A DNA stretch of 6,796 nt, taken from NCBI GenBank assembly GCA_030667725.1, contig DAOUVH010000048.1, positions 1 to 6,796 of the forward strand, read 5' to 3'. How positions within the stretch are numbered: the first letter of the stretch is position 1; each line of letters begins with the position of its first letter. This stretch comes from Candidatus Cloacimonadota bacterium. GTDB taxonomy: Bacteria > Cloacimonadota > Cloacimonadia > Cloacimonadales > TCS61. Below the pieces are notes generated by a model that made no database searches, had not been told where the DNA came from, and saw only the letters and a program-made list of their open reading frames with translations. Positions 1-6,393 of this stretch are shown piece after piece. Made by a program: the position numbers and the translations under genes.

Positions 1-377
1 GCTCTCAAATTTATTTTTGCCAGGAATAGTAGCAGTACAATTAGAAAAACAATAAAGCTGCTTCGACTAAAAGTACCGAGGATACCAAAACCAATAAGAG
101 CAACAAAACACATCCAAAGTATCTTAGCACTTGGCTTAATTGACGAGCCGTATAAACCTAAACCTATTGCAATCGGAAAAATAAGTTGGCCCCCAAAATA
201 ATTAGGCTCACTTCCGGGCCACACAAGTCGTTTAATCTGCATACCTCCAATTTCCAAAGTCGTCTTACCAATAGTAGAAGATAGTCCGCCTGCTGCTTTA
301 GCCACTGCCTGAAGAGGACTCTCTTGACCTAAATAGTAATGACAGAGATTTACAAAAAATGACAATCCAGCAAAAAT
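1..377 (-). pseudogene. O-antigen ligase/polymerase-like membrane protein, C-terminal fragment (5' part missing; 3' end beyond window)
   Basis: Reading the minus strand from about 377 down to 1 gives an uninterrupted, very hydrophobic frame of about 125 residues. A likely membrane segment (AGLSFFVNLCHYYL) is followed by a polar loop. The loop leads to the motif WPGSEPNYFGGQL (183-221), a membrane helix, a second long helix ending in TFSRSS (about 57-74), and another helix running off the edge. A loop ending in a PN-(Y/F)-like motif, then helices and a T-x-SR motif, is typical of the Wzy/WaaL O-antigen ligase family, which polymerises or transfers surface polysaccharide at the inner membrane. 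The N-terminal helices are absent: upstream in this frame are two stops (408-413), and the DNA there belongs to a radical SAM gene in another frame. There is no start codon with a ribosome binding site. Family assignment is by motif and hydropathy only; another polytopic polysaccharide protein is possible. Confidence 0.6.
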
Positions 378-1005
378 TACAAGACATTGTACATCCCCGT
401 GAAGTTTCTATCACATCAGCTTTTTTCCCAAAAGCAAAATATTTACTGGTAAGTCTAATATCACGCTTTGGTAGTTTGATCTGGTCAAGATCAAGATTTG
501 TTGCTCGTAGATTTTGTATAACAATCCCGTCTTTTTCAAATATTAAATTCTCGATATCGGAAAACATATTTTTTTCTTCTGTTATGGCTTTTATAAGTTT
601 ATTGAATGCAACTTCTCCCTCTCCCCTTATTAAGAAATCAATATAATTCATATCATCGGATCTGGAGATCAACTCGTAAGCTAAAGTTACATGATATCCA
701 CCAAAAATAGTAATTACATCGGGAGTTGTTTCTTTAATTATTTTTGCAATTTCTACAGCAGTTTGATATTGAAAACTCATAGCAGATAAACCAACTATAT
801 CAGGCTGGAATTGCCTGAGTAAATTTATAACATATTTCTTTATATCAGTGCGTACTGTTATCAAATCAACAATTGCAATTTCAGCGATTAAATTTTCATC
901 GATATTACCCGCAATTGATGAAAGCGCCAGATTGGGAAATCTTCCAACCCTGTCAAACCCAACAGTATAATTAGGCATAGATAAAAGCAATATTCTTTTT
1001 TTCAT
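298..1005 (-). CDS. B12-binding radical SAM protein, truncated after the CX3CX2C motif
   Basis: The 235-codon frame starts at ATG 1005 with a good Shine-Dalgarno (AAGGAAAG, 1018-1011, 5 nt away). Residues 1-140 resemble the cobalamin-binding domain of BchE/class-B radical SAM enzymes: an N-terminal beta strand (RILLLSMP), QPDIVGLSAMS (67-77), the FGGYHVT glycine motif (101-107) and the IRGEGE motif (126-131). Residues 200-212 are ETSRGCTMSCNFC, giving the radical SAM cysteines C205, C209 and C212 that would hold the [4Fe-4S] cluster and S-adenosylmethionine. Such enzymes are normally about 400-500 residues. Here everything after C212 (position 370) is lost, and the last 23 residues (WIVIFCKSL onward, stop at 298-300) come from out-of-frame reading of the neighbouring O-antigen ligase-like sequence. 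The product lacks the SAM barrel and is presumably inactive. The substrate cannot be told; the surface-polysaccharide neighbourhood is only a hint. Confidence 0.85.
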   Translation of the reverse strand: MKKRILLLSMPNYTVGFDRVGRFPNLALSSIAGNIDENLIAEIAIVDLITVRTDIKKYVINLLRQFQPDIVGLSAMSFQYQTAVEIAKIIKETTPDVITIFGGYHVTLAYELISRSDDMNYIDFLIRGEGEVAFNKLIKAITEEKNMFSDIENLIFEKDGIVIQNLRATNLDLDQIKLPKRDIRLTSKYFAFGKKADVIETSRGCTMSCNFCWIVIFCKSLSLLFRSRESSSGSG

Positions 1006-1135
1006 TTAGACTTTCCTTAACATTAAACACCAAGAGAAAAAATCTTTATCACAAAAAAAGGCAAGCAAAAAAAATCTGGACATATAAGTTCTTACCTATC
1101 AGATGGCAATGATCAAAAGCTGTTTTGGAGTGTTT
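1006..1135. other. Divergent intergenic spacer between the radical SAM fragment and kdsA
   Basis: This A-rich, 130-nt spacer must contain the promoters for both directions. On the minus strand AAGGAAAG (1018-1011) is a clear ribosome binding site. On the plus strand TATAAG (1083-1088) could be a -10 element about 50 nt before the kdsA start, but no good -35 match lies 16-18 nt upstream, so the promoter is unproven. I saw no strong hairpin, tRNA or small gene. Confidence 0.4.
1127..1130 (+). promoter_or_regulatory. Ribosome binding site deciding the kdsA start
   Basis: GGAG lies 5 nt upstream of ATG 1136. The in-frame ATG codons at 1103 and 1109 have no purine-rich site before them, and the extra 11 residues they would add are not part of the KdsA family. 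The start at 1136 is therefore preferred. Confidence 0.6.
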
Positions 1136-1933
1136 ATGGATTTATATCAGGAATTACTTAACCCGGGGAAATTCTTCCTTATAGCAGGACCATGCGTAGT
1201 GGAAGAAGAAGATATGATGATGGCTGTAGCAGAAAGGTTGAAAAAGGAAACAACAAGTCGCAATATTCCGTTCATTTTCAAATCTTCATACCGCAAGGCA
1301 AACCGCACTTCTATGGAATCGCCTTCCGGACTAGGAATGGAAAGGGGATTGGATATACTAAGAAAAATCAAAGAGAAATTCGCACTTCCAATTTTGACTG
1401 ATATTCACGATGTTTCTGAAATAGAAAAAGCATCTGAAGTTGCGGACATTCTACAGATACCAGCATTTCTCTGTCGTCAAACCGATCTCATCGTTTCTGC
1501 TGCCGGTTCAGGAAAGATCATCAATATTAAAAAAGGTCAATTCATGGCACCGGAAGACATGAAAAATGCAACCCAAAAAGCAGCTTCCACCGGCAACCGG
1601 AAAATACTTCTTACCGAAAGAGGAACAAGTTTCGGCTACCATAATCTGGTGGTAGATTTTCGGGGATTTGCTATTATGAAGCAATTTGGTTATCCGGTAA
1701 TTTACGATGTTACTCATAGCCTGCAAAGACCCTCCCAAAGTAAAACTTCAGGAGGTTCTCCCGAATATGCACTGATGATGGCAAAGGCTGCGTTGGCTAC
1801 CGGAAATGTTGACGGACTCTTTATTGAAACGCATCCGAATCCTGCAGAAGCACTTAGTGATGCCAGTTCAATGCTCAAACTAAATAAGCTTACGGAACTA
1901 CTTGATGCATGTTTAAAAATTAAAGGAGATTGA
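1136..1933 (+). CDS. kdsA: 3-deoxy-D-manno-octulosonate 8-phosphate synthase (KdsA), metal-dependent type
   Basis: This cytoplasmic enzyme condenses phosphoenolpyruvate with D-arabinose 5-phosphate to give Kdo-8-phosphate, the first committed step to Kdo of the LPS core. From ATG 1136 it has 265 residues, close to the family size. Recognisable blocks are FLIAGPCVVE, FKSSYRKANRTS, TDIHDVSE, QIPAFLCRQTDL, NIKKGQFMAP, LTERGTSFGY, DVTHSLQ, IETHPNP and LSDASS. The metal ligands of the metal-dependent class are all present: C20, H194, E231 and D242. They keep the spacing I recall for the Aquifex enzyme (C11, H185, E222, D233), a constant offset of nine. E. coli-type, metal-free enzymes carry Asn at the first of these positions. 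kdsC follows after 7 nt, so the two are surely co-transcribed. A start at 1103 (276 residues) is open but lacks a ribosome binding site. Confidence 0.96.
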   Translation: MDLYQELLNPGKFFLIAGPCVVEEEDMMMAVAERLKKETTSRNIPFIFKSSYRKANRTSMESPSGLGMERGLDILRKIKEKFALPILTDIHDVSEIEKASEVADILQIPAFLCRQTDLIVSAAGSGKIINIKKGQFMAPEDMKNATQKAASTGNRKILLTERGTSFGYHNLVVDFRGFAIMKQFGYPVIYDVTHSLQRPSQSKTSGGSPEYALMMAKAALATGNVDGLFIETHPNPAEALSDASSMLKLNKLTELLDACLKIKGD

Positions 1934-1940
1934 GGAATAT

Positions 1941-2465
1941 ATGGATTTTAGCAAAATTAAATTGATCATATTAGATAATGATGGTGTTCTTACAGATGGG
2001 AAAATAATTTACGACAATAATAAATTAGAATCTAAAAATTTCAATGCAAAGGACGGTTTGGGAATCAAACTATTACAATTCAGTGATATTAAGCTCGCAA
2101 TAATAACAGGACGAATTTCTAATGTGGTTGAACAAAGATGTGATGACCTCCAAATAAAATTGCTTTTTCAGGGTGTAAGGAATAAATTGAAAAAAACTAC
2201 TGAACTTCTGAAAGAGCTGAATCTGGATTGGGGAAATGTAGCTTATATGGGAGATGATTGGAATGATTTTCCGGTTATGGAAAAATGCAATATCTCAGCA
2301 GTACCGGCAGATGCATTTGATGATATAAAAAGTAGGGTAGACCTTGTTACTAAGCGTAACGGTGGAGAAGGCGCAGTTAGGGAATTTATTGAGCTTATCT
2401 TAAAGAAACAGGGAAAATATGAAGAGAGTTTGCAGAAACTTCTTGATCATCTTAAGTCTCATTAG
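1941..2465 (+). CDS. kdsC: 3-deoxy-D-manno-octulosonate 8-phosphate phosphatase (KdsC), HAD family
   Basis: KdsC hydrolyses Kdo-8-phosphate to free Kdo, the step after KdsA, in the cytoplasm. The 174 residues match the usual small, cap-less C0-type HAD phosphatase. The nucleophile motif is DNDGVLTDG (D12 and D14), motif II is IITGR (T56), a likely motif III lysine lies in GVRNKLK (K82), and the Mg-binding motif IV is YMGDDWNDFPVM (D105, D106, D109). The characteristic KdsC tail GGEGAVRE (141-148) is present and ends in QGKYEES, as in tetrameric KdsC enzymes. GAGGA (1932-1936) sits 4 nt before the ATG and partly overlaps the kdsA stop codon, favouring coupled translation. The last 47 nt also encode the signal peptide of the next gene in the +1 frame. 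Confidence 0.95.
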   Translation: MDFSKIKLIILDNDGVLTDGKIIYDNNKLESKNFNAKDGLGIKLLQFSDIKLAIITGRISNVVEQRCDDLQIKLLFQGVRNKLKKTTELLKELNLDWGNVAYMGDDWNDFPVMEKCNISAVPADAFDDIKSRVDLVTKRNGGEGAVREFIELILKKQGKYEESLQKLLDHLKSH

Positions 2466-2967
2466 TCTTTTTCTCATTTCTTGTGAAGAAGAAGTAGATT
2501 CCAATATGCCGATAGGCGGGAAAATACCCGATGAACAGGCAGATTCGATCAAGGTCATTTCCACTTCTAACAACGTGATTGATTATGAGTTAACTGCTGT
2601 ACACTTTTATAAATATTACAGCACAAAACAAACTTTTGCAGATACTGTGTTTGTAACTTTTTTTAATGTAGACGGTTCTGTGAAATCAACTTTGAAATGC
2701 GATAAAGCTGAAGTAAATGATGCAAAAAATACATTAACTGGAATTGGTGATGTTGTGGTTGTGAGTGAAAATGGAACAATGAAAGCTCCTTTTATGATCT
2801 TAGAAAGAAACACAAATACTTTATTTGCAAAAAAAGGCGTAACCCTGATACGTGAAAATAATGTTCTCCTCGGTGAAGAAATGGAATCAAACTTAGATCT
2901 TGATAGAGTTGAGATCACAAAAGTATCGGCACAGGGGAAACTGAATGAAGATGAAGTTAACTGGTAA
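2419..2967 (+). CDS. lptC: LPS export periplasmic protein LptC, predicted lipoprotein
   Basis: LptC receives LPS from the LptB2FG transporter and hands it to LptA at the periplasmic face of the inner membrane. The 182-residue product starts with a short basic segment (MKRVCRN), a hydrophobic stretch and the lipobox LISC, predicting lipidation at C22. From about residue 54 it shows the LptC/DUF1239 pattern: an 'HFYKYYSTKQ...DTVFVTFFN.DG' opening, TLKCDKAEVN, TLTGIGDVVVVSENG, MKAPFMILERNTNTLFAKKGVTL and GEEMESNLDLDRVEITKVSAQG. E. coli LptC is anchored by a transmembrane helix instead; lipobox-bearing LptC-family proteins are known from other phyla such as Bacteroidota. AGGGA (2410-2414) lies 4 nt before the ATG. 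The start lies inside kdsC (47-nt overlap) and the 3' end overlaps the next gene by 23 nt. Family assignment rests on pattern and gene order. Confidence 0.88.
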   Translation: MKRVCRNFLIILSLISLFLISCEEEVDSNMPIGGKIPDEQADSIKVISTSNNVIDYELTAVHFYKYYSTKQTFADTVFVTFFNVDGSVKSTLKCDKAEVNDAKNTLTGIGDVVVVSENGTMKAPFMILERNTNTLFAKKGVTLIRENNVLLGEEMESNLDLDRVEITKVSAQGKLNEDEVNW

Positions 2968-4051
2968 ATCATTTGCAGGATTTCTTTTAACAGTAGTCTT
3001 TGCGCTGATATTTAATCTTCTTGCAGCTGCTGAAGAATTACGACCTTATAAATTGATAAATGCCGATAAACTAATAATTACAAAAATCGAAGGTGAGTAT
3101 ATTACTAACTTGTTTGGGAACGTACATTTTTTTTATGGTGATACAGAATTCTTTAGTGATAAAGCGGATATATTTGAATTGCAGAAAATTGTACGTATGC
3201 AGGGAAATGTGGAAGTTTATGACGATACTCTAAGTTTATTAGCAGATAATGTTGATTATTTCCGCAAAACAGAACGTCTTTTTCTGCGTGGAGATGTTCT
3301 GGCAACAGAAACTCATATCGATTCAACTATTAGCACATTTGAAGCTGAAGAGGTTGAGTATTTCAGGAATTCACGAGAGTTCTTTGCCAAAGAAAATGTG
3401 ATAACGTATGATGAGCGGGAAAATATGCATGGAACTTGCGGGGAACTAAAATACTATTTGAATGATGGATACGGCTACCTGATGAAGGAGCCTGTTCTTT
3501 CTGTTTCTAATAAAGATACACTTTCCATTTCAGCTGAGAAGATCGAGTATTTTGAAAACTACAAAAAGGTTGTAGCAACATTTGATGTGAGAACTTTTTC
3601 AAAAGATTTTATTATGCGCAGTGACTTCCTATTATATTTTTCAGATGAAGAAAAAGCAGTGTATTTAGGAGAACCTGTATTCACTTCGAATCTTGCTGAC
3701 GCTTCAGCAATTGAATTCCAAATATTTTTTGAAGAACAGAAAATTAAGAAGGCGATATTGCAGGATTCTTGTTATGTTCAATTCTCTGAATCTGAGGATC
3801 AACCTAAAAAGAATTGGGCGGTGGGAGATCTGATGGAATTCAATTTTGAAAAAGGAAACATTGTTTACTGTGAATCTAAAGGGAATGTTAATTCATATTT
3901 CCAACAAGAAACAGCAGAAAGCAAAGATTATTCAGCAAATCAGGCAAAAGGTGAATATCTCATTATTGAAATGGATAATACGAACAAAATTGAAAGAATC
4001 TCAATGAAAGATAAAGTTCATGGAATTTATAAATTTCAACATAGAAACTGA
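2945..4051 (+). CDS. Long LptA/OstA-like periplasmic LPS-transport protein
   Basis: This 368-residue protein has a clear signal peptide: KMKLTGK, a hydrophobic core, and an AAA-E cleavage site after A29. The remainder is beta-rich and made of about ten imperfect units of 29-43 residues. Each begins with a (G/E)-x-V-like turn, at about residues 58, 87, 116, 150, 182, 213, 243, 274, 313 and 356; most continue with 'L.A...YF' strands. This is the rung pattern of the OstA/LptA beta-jellyroll that shields the lipid A acyl chains across the periplasm. E. coli LptA is about 185 residues, so this one is roughly twice as long. The position between lptC and lptB is the normal place of lptA. A ribosome binding site (AGGGG, 2933-2937) lies 7 nt before ATG 2945, inside the end of lptC; the ATG at 2951 is a less well placed alternative. 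No LptD barrel domain is present. It could be named lptA, but the length argues for caution. Confidence 0.85.
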   Translation: MKMKLTGKSFAGFLLTVVFALIFNLLAAAEELRPYKLINADKLIITKIEGEYITNLFGNVHFFYGDTEFFSDKADIFELQKIVRMQGNVEVYDDTLSLLADNVDYFRKTERLFLRGDVLATETHIDSTISTFEAEEVEYFRNSREFFAKENVITYDERENMHGTCGELKYYLNDGYGYLMKEPVLSVSNKDTLSISAEKIEYFENYKKVVATFDVRTFSKDFIMRSDFLLYFSDEEKAVYLGEPVFTSNLADASAIEFQIFFEEQKIKKAILQDSCYVQFSESEDQPKKNWAVGDLMEFNFEKGNIVYCESKGNVNSYFQQETAESKDYSANQAKGEYLIIEMDNTNKIERISMKDKVHGIYKFQHRN

Positions 4052-4179
4052 TAGTAAAACCCTAACTAAATACTAAAAAACATTTTATATTCGAAGACAA
4101 AGCATAATCTATTCCAAAGCTGAATTTTAATTGCAACATTCGCTTGACAAATAAAAGGAATTAATTAAATCTATTTACC
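4052..4179 (+). promoter_or_regulatory. Intergenic gap with a possible lptB promoter
   Basis: This 128-nt AT-rich gap is the only real break in the kdsA-to-lpd run. It holds a perfect -35 hexamer TTGACA (4144-4149), with TTAAAT (4165-4170) 15 nt further on as a mediocre -10. Transcription from it would begin only a few nucleotides before the lptB ATG, giving a nearly leaderless mRNA; consistently, no Shine-Dalgarno sits in the usual window before 4180. I saw no GC-rich hairpin plus T-run, so read-through from lptA is also possible. Confidence 0.35.
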
Positions 4180-4917
4180 ATGAAGAGTTTAAAAACAGAA
4201 AATTTGATTAAAATTTATGGTAAGAGAAAGGTTGTAAATAATGTCAGTATTAATCTGCAGCAAGGTGAAATTGTTGGAATTCTAGGACCCAATGGAGCTG
4301 GTAAATCTACGACTTTCTATATGATACTTGGATTAATAAAAGCCAACAGCGGCAACGTATTTTTTAGTGAAAAGCAGATAACTAATCTACCTATGTATAA
4401 ACGCGCACAACTTGGAATAGGATATCTTGCTCAAGAACCTTCCATCTTTCATAAACTCACGGTTGAACAGAATATAATGGCAATTCTGGAAACACTCAAA
4501 ATTTCAAAAAAGGAACGAAAACTTAGATTGGAAGAACATCTGGATGACTTGGGTATTACTAAATTAGCTAAACAGAAAGCTTATACATTATCTGGTGGAG
4601 AACGAAGAAAACTTGAGATCACTCGTTCACTTGTTACATCCCCGTCTTTTATGCTTATGGATGAACCTTTTGCAGGAGTTGACCCTCTTGCTGTGGCCGA
4701 TATTCAGGATATAATAAAAAAACTAAAAGATAAAAATATTGGAATATTGATTACTGACCATAATGTTCTTGAAACTTTGAAAATCACCGAAAGAGCTTAT
4801 ATTATTTTTGATGGTGAAATATTATTTAGTGGAACTTCCCGAGAATTGGTAAAAGATGATAAAGCGCGTGAAGTATATCTTGGTGATAGATTTACTAATC
4901 CTTTTGGGAATGAATAA
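4180..4917 (+). CDS. lptB: LPS export ABC transporter ATP-binding protein LptB
   Basis: LptB is the cytoplasmic ATPase that, as a dimer with LptF and LptG, powers extraction of LPS from the inner membrane. The 245-residue product carries every ABC element: Walker A GPNGAGKST (36-44), Q-loop YLAQEPSIF (Q85), signature LSGGERRK (137-144), Walker B FMLMDEP (157-163) followed by FAGVDPL, and the H-loop TDHNV (H194). Family-specific blocks shared with E. coli LptB are TTFYMI, RAQLGIGYL, FAGVDP, ILITDHNVLETL, ERAYII and the C-terminal VYLGDRF. F90 sits where E. coli LptB F90 contacts the membrane subunits. LptF and LptG are not in the window. It follows the lptA-like gene after 128 nt and precedes rpoN by 18 nt, the conserved lptB-rpoN linkage. 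No Shine-Dalgarno is visible. Confidence 0.97.
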   Translation: MKSLKTENLIKIYGKRKVVNNVSINLQQGEIVGILGPNGAGKSTTFYMILGLIKANSGNVFFSEKQITNLPMYKRAQLGIGYLAQEPSIFHKLTVEQNIMAILETLKISKKERKLRLEEHLDDLGITKLAKQKAYTLSGGERRKLEITRSLVTSPSFMLMDEPFAGVDPLAVADIQDIIKKLKDKNIGILITDHNVLETLKITERAYIIFDGEILFSGTSRELVKDDKAREVYLGDRFTNPFGNE

Positions 4918-4935
4918 ATAAAAAAGAGTTATGCA

Positions 4936-6393
4936 ATGACGAAATTCAAGCAGACATTAGTACAAAGACAAACACAAAATTTATTATTAAAGCCGAAAAT
5001 GCTTCAATCATTAGAAATGCTTGCTATGCCGTTAATGCAGCTTGAAACACATTTAAAACAGGAAATGATCAGTAATCCCATGCTGGAACTTCTTGAATTC
5101 AACGAAGAAGAAGAAATCTCTAATGATAAAAATGAGAAAATAAAAGATCAGATAGAAGAAGATATAAAAAAAGAGACTGAAAACGAAGAGTTGAAAAAGA
5201 CTTTGGAAGAGACTAAAGAATTAAGCGAGATATTGGATTCATATTCAGAATATTTTCAGGGTAGTTCGGGTAGTGCACATTCTACAGAAGGCGTTAATTT
5301 CGATCAAATGGCAAAAAATGTTGAAGATAAAAGAGAAGAATTTATATATCAGATCGAGAGATTGAATCTTGACAATGGTGAATTCGATTTTGCCTATGAA
5401 TTGTTTGATAGCATTGATGCGCACGGTTTCCTGCCTAAGGAATTCGATATAGGAGAAATCGCAAATGAATTTGGAATAGAATTAGAAAAAGCAGAAGCGA
5501 TACATTCCATGCTTCTCCATATAGAACCCTGTGGAATTACTGCCCGAAATATTCAGGAATGCTTATTAGCACAACTTGATCCTGAATTCCATAATGAGAA
5601 TATTATCACGATGATCTCAGAACATTTTTCGGATCTTATTCATAAACGGTATAAAAATATTGCTTCAAGTTTTGGAACTTCAATTACAACCATTTTAAAT
5701 TGGAAAAAGCAGATCGCAAAGCTGGATCCGAAACCTGGTTTGCGACTTCTTACAAATCATTCCAACTATATTGTCCCTGACGTTATTATTAAACGGATTG
5801 GAAGCGAATATGAAATTATCATAAATGATTATTCATTCCCGAAGATCCGCTTGAGCAGAAGATATAATAAAATATTACAGCAAGTAAAAACGGATAAAGA
5901 AGCTCTGGATTATGTACGTAGCAAGATAAATTCAGCAAAGTTCTTGATCAAATCTGTTTATCTGCGTGGTAGGACATTGGAGCGTGTTACAAAGTCCATC
6001 TTACATCATCAACCAGATTTCTTTTATGGAGAGAATAGAGTATTAAGACCACTAACCTATTCGGAAATTGCTCAAGAACTTCAGGTAAATGAATCAACGA
6101 TCTCACGTGTAGTTCGCATAAAATATGCTGATACACCTTTTGGGGTTATGTGCCTGAAGGATTTCTTTACTAGTAAAGCTGGGAAGGATGATAATTACAA
6201 TTCAGTATCAAGGCATAATGTTGAACAAAAAATTACAAGAATGATCGATACTGAAGATGATACTAATCCTTTAAGCGATCAGGATATTGCAGAAAAACTT
6301 TCTGATATGAGTATTAATGTGTCACGCCGAGTTGTGGCTAAATATAGAAAAGCCAAGGGGATTCTTAATAGCCGTTTGAGGAGAAAAGAGTGA
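4936..6393 (+). CDS. rpoN: RNA polymerase sigma-54 factor RpoN
   Basis: RpoN directs RNA polymerase to -24/-12 promoters and needs AAA+ enhancer-binding activators. The 485 residues show all family regions. Region I (1-52) is glutamine- and leucine-rich (TLVQRQTQNLLLKPKM, SLEMLAMPLMQLE) and contacts activators. Region II (about 53-105) is acidic and lysine/glutamate-rich. The core-binding domain follows, including MLLHIEPCGITARNIQECL, LDPKPG and the FLIKSVYLRGRTLERV block. The helix-turn-helix is LTYSEIAQELQVNESTISRVV (from residue 373). The RpoN box near the C terminus is SRRVVAKYRK (463-472), a close variant of the canonical ARRTVAKYRE that reads the -24 element. The upstream site is weak (GAG at 4926-4928, 7 nt away). 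lptB is upstream, as in many bacteria, but the usual downstream hpf/ptsN genes do not follow directly. Confidence 0.97.
   Translation: MTKFKQTLVQRQTQNLLLKPKMLQSLEMLAMPLMQLETHLKQEMISNPMLELLEFNEEEEISNDKNEKIKDQIEEDIKKETENEELKKTLEETKELSEILDSYSEYFQGSSGSAHSTEGVNFDQMAKNVEDKREEFIYQIERLNLDNGEFDFAYELFDSIDAHGFLPKEFDIGEIANEFGIELEKAEAIHSMLLHIEPCGITARNIQECLLAQLDPEFHNENIITMISEHFSDLIHKRYKNIASSFGTSITTILNWKKQIAKLDPKPGLRLLTNHSNYIVPDVIIKRIGSEYEIIINDYSFPKIRLSRRYNKILQQVKTDKEALDYVRSKINSAKFLIKSVYLRGRTLERVTKSILHHQPDFFYGENRVLRPLTYSEIAQELQVNESTISRVVRIKYADTPFGVMCLKDFFTSKAGKDDNYNSVSRHNVEQKITRMIDTEDDTNPLSDQDIAEKLSDMSINVSRRVVAKYRKAKGILNSRLRRKE
6378..6383 (+). promoter_or_regulatory. Ribosome binding site for the GTG-started lpd-type gene
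   Basis: GAGGAG lies inside the last codons of rpoN, 6 nt before the GTG at 6390. It is the strongest Shine-Dalgarno of the right-hand cluster and decides the start. The next in-frame ATG (6414) would cut into the FAD-binding strand. Confidence 0.75.

Noticed and set aside
389..399. A short sequence (acatccccgt) shared between the radical SAM gene and lptB (about 4637-4646), considered as a repeat or attachment site
   Set aside because: Ten identical bases inside two coding sequences, without extended similarity, is compatible with chance; nothing mobile lies nearby.
359..646. A 95-codon plus-strand open frame beginning at ATG 359
   Set aside because: It lies antisense to the radical SAM gene, has no ribosome binding site and gives a composition with no recognisable motif; it is a shadow frame.
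1103..1135. An 11-residue N-terminal extension of KdsA from ATG 1103
   Set aside because: There is no Shine-Dalgarno upstream, the extension is not family-like, and ATG 1136 has GGAG at 5 nt.
1147..1738. Open frames antisense to or overlapping kdsA
   Set aside because: KdsA is unambiguous over its whole length, and these frames show no domain pattern or translation signals.
2616..2972. A 118-codon minus-strand frame across lptC
   Set aside because: It is antisense to a well-supported lptC, has a biased serine/phenylalanine-rich composition and has no ribosome binding site.
4931..4939. A tiny ATG-CAA-TGA frame just before rpoN, considered as a leader peptide
   Set aside because: Two codons followed by a stop that overlaps the rpoN ATG is most simply chance; no attenuator hairpin or ribosome binding site supports it.
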